In this document: piece by piece, positions 58,921 through 64,000 of the stretch | Layout of the letters: every line of letters starts with the position of its first letter | Numbering within the stretch: position 1 is the first letter of the stretch | NCBI GenBank assembly: GCA_019454045.1 | Contig: SKCR01023425.1 | Coordinates: 62,001 to 126,000 of the forward strand | Source of the DNA: Zanthoxylum bungeanum | Taxonomy: Eukaryota > Streptophyta > Magnoliopsida > Sapindales > Rutaceae | DNA: 64,000 nt | Direction: 5' to 3' | Made by a program: the position numbers and the translations under genes | Notes under the pieces: generated by a model | Seen by the model: the letters and a program-made list of their open reading frames with translations, nothing else | Database searches by the model: none | Told to the model about the DNA's origin: nothing

Positions 58921-60793
58921 CTATGCCCAAATTCTTTTTCTGGGAGCAATATCGGATGTTTTTATCTCATCTATTTTTGCAGCTACAATGAAATCATTTA
59001 TGCTCAACCCTCCTGCATATAAATGAAAACGTTTTAAAAAGCATTGTATAAGAACATTCAATGCTGTGAAACATGCTTAATGGCAACCGTTTGGTGGTGA
59101 CAGCAAACAACCTCATTAGTATTTAGCAATTGGAAGAAAATAATGCTTAACTATAATCAGAAACTGAAATTGGTGAAAATAATGAAAGTGGAAAGTTTAC
59201 CGATGGAAGAAGTCCATAGTTCAGCTCTAACTTGATTGGGCTGTTCCAAGTGGAGATTTGGAAAATGTCCAGCGGCTTCTGTAACCTTGTATATTCTATT
59301 GATGAGTTCAACCCCACATTTAAAATCTCTTAATTTCCACAAGCATTGTAGTTTAAGTCCACCTTCTTCTTCCAAAAGTCTCCAGCCAACAACCTACTGT
59401 CACAAGCATAATTCTCATAAATAACAAAAGGCAAAAACTTCTTTACATCAATTCTTTCAATATTGAAGTGACCACATGCAAATCCAAGATTTTGCTTAAT
59501 ATAGTGATGAAAGAACAAATCAAGACCAAGAGCCATAGACTTCCCTTCGGTTAGAAAAATGCTTGTCAGAGAAGAAAGTGAATTTTTATCCCATTCCATT
59601 ATGAGTATTTCAACCAAAACATTATGTAATTTAATTGAGTGAAAAATCACATTAATCGGATTATGACATAATGGAGATTACTAACAGAAACAACTTGTCA
59701 AATATCACCAACTTAGCCTTAAAGGTTAAAATCTCTGATCGCTGAATCATGGCCTTTAACTTGAGGCATATATTGAGAATATTTCTTCACGTTATCTAGT
59801 ATGAGGAGACTAAAAACTACCCAGTATAACAAGTGTTCTATCAGATAACTACATGAAAACCATAGGTCCCAAATTAGAGAAAAATGTGAAAACACAAAAA
59901 CATAGAAAAGATGTTCCTTCAAAATTTTCCATTTCCTTAGCCTCAAATACCAAAATTATTGAACAGATATGAGATATCATATGGTGATAGCTTTGTATAC
60001 ATACAAGAAATTTGCCATTATCTCAATTCAAATTGTAAGACACAAATAAACTATTTTGAATCTACCTTATTTTTCCTTTTTCCGAAGTGCAAGCATTGAA
60101 AATTTTAAAGTAATAAAAAATGGCCCCATTAAGATCAAATTCTAACATCAGAAGCCCCCCTCACAAGTCACAAATGCATGTAAAACTCATTTCTTACTGA
60201 AAAACCAGAGAAAAAGAGAACAACAACAATACATACGAAAAAAAATGTACATTATGCAAGTTGCTACCAGTTGTTTCACCTTATTCAACAGCTTAATGTC
60301 AAAGACTAGTGATAAATGACTTCAACAATCACATTGTTCATGCATACTTTCAGCTAATAATCACAGATATAGTTTGTGAATTATAAGTGGCAACTGGGTA
60401 TTGGAAAATAACCTTCTTCAACAACTTCTGTGCATCATCCTTTGACATGGGGCCCTGGAGAGGAGACAGAGGAGAGCACTGTTGTTGAGCAAGTGACAGA
60501 GCAGACAAATTTGGAATGAGTATTTTGTGCTCAGTACTAACATTTCCCAACACTTTCTCAGCAAACCCACTTTCAACTTCAGCTGGAAACGGGTCTCTTG
60601 CTCCAAAATCTCCCAACATATCACTGCCCAGAGCCTTAGTTGTTGTGGTGGTTACTCTCAGGGCGAGTCTGTTACTCTGAGTTGGAACGGAGAGCAGCAA
60701 CTTGCAGGGGCGGTGGTGGTGGTGGTGACTTGGAGGAGAGAAACGGTGGGCGAGGGGAGAGATTGAGAGGTGAGTGCCGGTGGTGGTGGCCAT
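58921..60793 (-). CDS. RAF2: Plastid pterin-carbinolamine-dehydratase-like protein, RAF2 type
   Basis: Three exons on the minus strand join in frame: 60793-60413, 59393-59201, 59012-58921, giving 221 residues. The order and text match Arabidopsis At5g51110-type proteins (about 220 residues): a Ser/Thr/His-rich transit peptide (MATTTGTHLSISPLAHRFS...), then DMLGDFGARDPFPAEVESGF, TEHKILIPNLSALSLAQQQC, and a PCD-fold domain from about 128 on (VVGWRLLEEEGGLKLQCLW, FKCGVELINRIYKV, AGHFPNLHLE, VRAELWTSSIGGLS), ending PRKRIWA. Family members in plants help assemble Rubisco (Raf2). In this fold the usual catalytic histidine set is incomplete (GHFP kept, the later His replaced), so enzymatic dehydratase activity is doubtful. 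No lesion is seen. Intron 1 is about 1.0 kb without recognisable insertions. Confidence 0.88.
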
Positions 60794-61000
60794 TCAATTC
60801 AAGTGACCGTACAGAGATCGTGTTATGTTGTGTGGAAGCTGAGAACGAACGAGGAGTCTCGTGGGCTTATCTTGTAGTTGTCGTTGCAAGTCTGGAATTG
60901 GACCGGTTTGTCTGCGCTTAGTTGGTTTGGTATAAACTGCTGGCCGGTTTAATGCATGCTGCTCAAACGAGAGAAATTATTTCAACTATTGTTGTATGGG
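60794..61000 (-). other. RAF2 5' flank
   Basis: About 200 bases between the start codon and a hAT terminal repeat at 61001. The RAF2 promoter must therefore be short or include transposon sequence. No clear TATA box. Confidence 0.4.
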
Positions 61001-62804
61001 TAGATCTGGCTACGATTCTGGTTCGAAATCGGATAGGAATCAAATTGAAAGAAATCATACTGTTTTGATTCCTCCGATTTGGTTAGGGTTCTTCCGGTTC
61101 GGTTAGGGTTCCACCTTAGTCGAATCGGAGGAACCAGACCGGAAACTTACGGTTCAATAGTTCTGGTTGGAACCATTACCAACGGCTAGTAGCCGTTGGC
61201 CTTGCCGAGGCTAACATCTACTAGTCGTTGGTTAGGCAGGCAAGGGCAGAGTGCCGTTTGGCTCCCTGCCAAATAATATATTTTTTATATTATAAAAATG
61301 TCTAAATTACCCTCAATAACAGTTATAAAACGACTACTTTTAGGACAATTTAGACATCACAAAATTAATCAAATAATCTATAAATATGAGCCATAATTCA
61401 TTTGTCTACACACCAACAATTCTCACATTCTCAATTCTCTCAATTTTCTTAATTCTCCCATTACAATTCTCTCATTTTCAATTTTCCAATTGATTTAATT
61501 TTGCAATTCTTCAATATTAATAAAAAAAATGGCAAGCTCATATGAGAACACCATGTCTAATGTCTCAACCCAAAAGAACGGCCAAAGTGTTGGTACACGA
61601 AAAAGAGAAGTTAAGTTTCGATATTCTGATATATTCAAAATTCATTTTCATTTAATCGAGACTGAAAATAAAGGTCGAAGAGCAATATGCAACTATTGTG
61701 GCGTATCTTACAAATTTACTGGCGGTTATGACAATATGAATAAGCACTTGAATAGACATCATGCCGCTAAAATCGGACTTGATACAACACAAACTCAAAT
61801 GAGCAGGTACGCTTCATCTAGTAGATGTGCACTTTTTTTAAATTTATTTAAATATTATGATGCTAAAAATAGAGAAGAATTTGCTAAATTTACTTGCATG
61901 ACACATGTTCCTTTAAGTTTTGGTGGAAAAATTGCTTTTATTAATTACTATCGAAATACTTTAAATCCTACTACCTGTAAAATGCCTATAAATACTACAA
62001 AACGGTAAATTTTTAAATTATACAAAGATGATAAAATTATTTTAAATGAATTATTTAAAGATATTCAATGCCGTCTTTCTATTTATTATGATATTTAGAG
62101 TGACCATTGGCAAACACACTTATACACAAGTGTAATTTGTCATTGGATTGATGCATAATGGAACATGCAAAAATGACTTATTGTATTTAGAATTTTTGAT
62201 GAACAACATACTGCACATAATATTTATAAAATGATTAAAATAAATTTTGATAAATATGATTTATTAGGTAAAATTTTAACAATTATTTTGACAATACATC
62301 TGCAAATAATGCATAAATTAGAAAATTAAACGAAATATGCCAACCAAATTTGGGGGCCGATTTTTTCATATTCGTTGCACATGTCATGTCCTTAATTTAC
62401 GTGTTCAAGGTGGTTTGACTGGATTAGAACATCACAATAATCCTATTAAGATTGCACTTAATTATATTTGGTCATATTCTAATGATATGAGAGAATGGAT
62501 CAAGTTTTGTAAATTAAATGGTGTTAAACTAATAAAAATTTCACGAGATGTTCCAACTCGTTGAAATTCAACTTATTTTCTTTTAACTCAAGCTTTTACT
62601 TACAAATATGTATTATGTAGTTTTTTTCCCAACATATTCAACATATAATACTTTTTCATAGTCAATGAGATGTTTGTGAAAGAATTTTAAAAATTTTAAA
62701 AGTTTTTAATGATGCAACAAATATTTTTAGTGGTGTTTATTATCCAACAATAAATTTATTTCTTGTTGAATATTTGAATATTGTCGGTACTCTATATGAG
62801 CATT
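61001..62804 (+). mobile_element. Second hAT element, related to 7572-10619, truncated and decayed
   Basis: Starts TAGATCTGGCTACGATTCTG, which matches the 7572-10619 end TAGACCGGCCACGGTTCCGG with only C-to-T and G-to-A changes. Subterminal palindromes CCAACGGCTAGTAGCCGTTGG-like lie at 61178-61198, and GGCTCCCTGCC follows, as in the first copy. The right half ends abruptly near 62804, where LTR-like sequence begins, so the second terminal repeat is absent from the window. Confidence 0.82.
61529..62804 (+). pseudogene. hAT transposase fragment with intact BED finger
   Basis: 61529-62008 (159 codons) starts MASSYENTMSNVSTQKNG and carries a complete BED zinc finger: AICNYCGVSYKF then MNKHLNRHH. 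After a stop, decayed catalytic text follows (SDHWQTHLYTSVICHWID at about 62098, FRIFDEQHTAHNIY-like, FGGRFFHIRCTCHVLNLRVQ at about 62346, EWIKFCKLNGVKLIKISRDV), up to VFSGVYYPTINLFL-like text near 62730. Many stops. Its BED region complements the one broken in the 9793-10008 copy. Confidence 0.82.
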
Positions 62805-63914
62805 TTTAGTATAATTGGATAGTCCAATTATACACTCACATATGTATAAATATTATTAATATAATTAATAATATTAATTGTCACACTTGGAACTATATAT
62901 TAAAAGTTAATATATGGTTTTAATAATTATATGATAATTATTAAATGAATTAATATTAAATTATATTTGATATAATTTAATAAGGCTAAAATAGAAATTC
63001 CAAATTTTGGGTTTTGGAAACCCTTGGATATTTTTGATGGTTACACTTTCAAAATGTGATAACCTTTTAATTTTGTAACATCTTTTCAATTATGGTAATT
63101 AAAAATTTGTTGTTAAAATTTTTTCAATAATTCCTTGCCTTGGCCGAATATACACATGGTGGAAAGGGGAAGAGTTTTATTTATTTTGGAAACAAATAAC
63201 CCTAGGTATAAAAAATAATATTTTTTTTCTTTTTGCCTAAGCATCTCATTCTAACCCTAGCCACCTTTCTTCTTCTTCTCTAATTCTCTCAAAAGTTGAG
63301 AGAACCAAAAACAAAAGAAAAAGAAGAAAAACAAAAATAAAAAAGAACAAAAGTTGTTAGTGTGCTTAAATCTCTAAAACGTTTAGGGATTACTTTGTGA
63401 GTCTTTCCCACACAAGTTTCCGTTGGTAACGAGATATAGTTCGGAAGACTTATGGTGTCGAACAAAATTCATCTTCATCTCTTTCTCTTTGAACACGGCA
63501 GTGAGCATTGTTTTGTGATCATTGTCGCCCCTTACTTGGTGAAATGGAACTCGATTTAGTTTCTTTTTAATCCAATTTTTTTGGGGAATATTTTGTGATG
63601 TTTTGGGGGCTGTTTTCAAGTGAAAAATCAAAACCAAAACACAGGCATAGTCCACGAATTTCTGAAGCTATTTCTGCGGTGCGTTTGGGCGCGAATCGAG
63701 TCCAAAACAGTCCAGTTTTTGTCCAGCTGTTCAGGGCTTTTCGGGGACTGTTCCGGGGCTGTTTTGGGGCTGGAATTTTTTCTAAAACTGAAGCAAAATT
63801 TCAGTGGTGGTGGCAGTAGCATTCGGCAATTAAAGGAGAAGGGCGGAAAATTTTTTCAAGTCCGATCTGTGTGCTTAAACCGTTTTCGCTGCGCGAAGAA
63901 AACGTTTCCTACAA
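62805..63914 (+). repeat. 5' LTR of an LTR retrotransposon running off the window
   Basis: LTR-like layout: AT-rich U3, a TATA-like GTATAAAAAATAA near 63199, then a leader with TCTTCTTCTTCTC and repeated AAAGAAAAAGAAG. It ends TTTCCTACA at 63905-63913, just before a primer-binding-like sequence. The left boundary is set where hAT sequence stops. A canonical TG start is not clear (GAGCATTTTTAGTATAATTGG). Confidence 0.5.
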
Positions 63915-63931
63915 TTGACATCGAGAGCAAG
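63914..63931 (+). other. Candidate tRNA primer-binding site
   Basis: ATTGACATCGAGAGCAAGG follows the LTR end. The usual initiator-Met site is TGGTATCAGAGC; here TTGACATCGAGAGC differs by two changes and one extra base, so it is recognisable but mutated. Confidence 0.4.
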
Positions 63932-64000
63932 GTTGAAAAGTGTTCTTAACCCTTCTCTTTTCTTTTAAAGTTACTGTTTTTAATATGTTTATATGAGTTA
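63932..64000 (+). other. Start of the retroelement leader, cut by the window end
   Basis: Only about 70 bases remain; no coding can be assigned. Confidence 0.4.

Noticed and set aside
59719..59946. A 75-codon minus-strand ORF in RAF2 intron 1 as an exon
   Set aside because: RAF2 exons on either side join perfectly in frame without it, and it has no similarity to the family.

Overview
This is nuclear DNA from a flowering plant, very probably a eudicot. The evidence is four intron-containing host genes with canonical GT-AG junctions and plant-only products (RBOHD, FRIGIDA, a class III peroxidase, and a plastid pterin-dehydratase-fold protein), buried in plant-type transposable elements. The RBOH N-terminus looks closest to asterid RBOHD proteins as I remember them, so an asterid is a reasonable inference but is not shown.

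Layout. 1-~290: 3' end of a decayed Ty1/copia element. 1042-5876 (-): complete 10-exon RBOHD-type NADPH oxidase, with a hAT-like non-autonomous element and a SINE in intron 9. 6768-6950: second copy of that SINE. 7298-~16095 (-): nearly complete plant L1-type LINE, split by a 3,048-bp hAT element (7572-10619) with a perfect 8-bp target duplication. 16313-33894: nest of LTR elements. Its shell is a pol-less LTR element with ~0.9-kb LTRs. Inside are two decayed copia copies arranged internal-LTR-internal-LTR, and each has its own inserted solo LTR of one further family (21037-24248 and 27376-29566). 33895-39870: copia remnant, hAT-type and Mutator-type MITEs, an old LTR, AT-rich DNA. 39875-47573: copia element with 5-bp flanks and ~98% similar LTRs but broken coding, containing a 1.4-kb solo LTR (41749-43146). 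47574-50460: AT-rich DNA. 51012-55547 (+): FRIGIDA orthologue in 3 exons. 55896-57394 (+): class III peroxidase in 4 exons, with an apparent one-base loss at the exon 3/4 junction. 58921-60793 (-): RAF2/PCD-like plastid protein in 3 exons. 61001-62804: second, strongly mutated hAT copy. 62805-64000: 5' LTR and primer-binding site of an element that runs off the window.

The host genes do not form a pathway or operon: reactive-oxygen production, flowering-time control, cell-wall peroxidase and Rubisco assembly are simply neighbours, with about 45 kb of nested transposons between RBOHD and FRI.

The most unusual signal is a set of regularly spaced GC-rich palindromes in retroelement non-coding DNA. 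CGTTCGAACG occurs seven times at 52-53 bp spacing in the copia leader (40502-40825). The same word occurs in pairs 49-51 bp apart in an unrelated solo LTR (21212-21270 and 23335-23636). A second word, GGCGCC-NN-GGCGCC, occurs six times just upstream of the TATA box of the solo LTR at 41749-43146.
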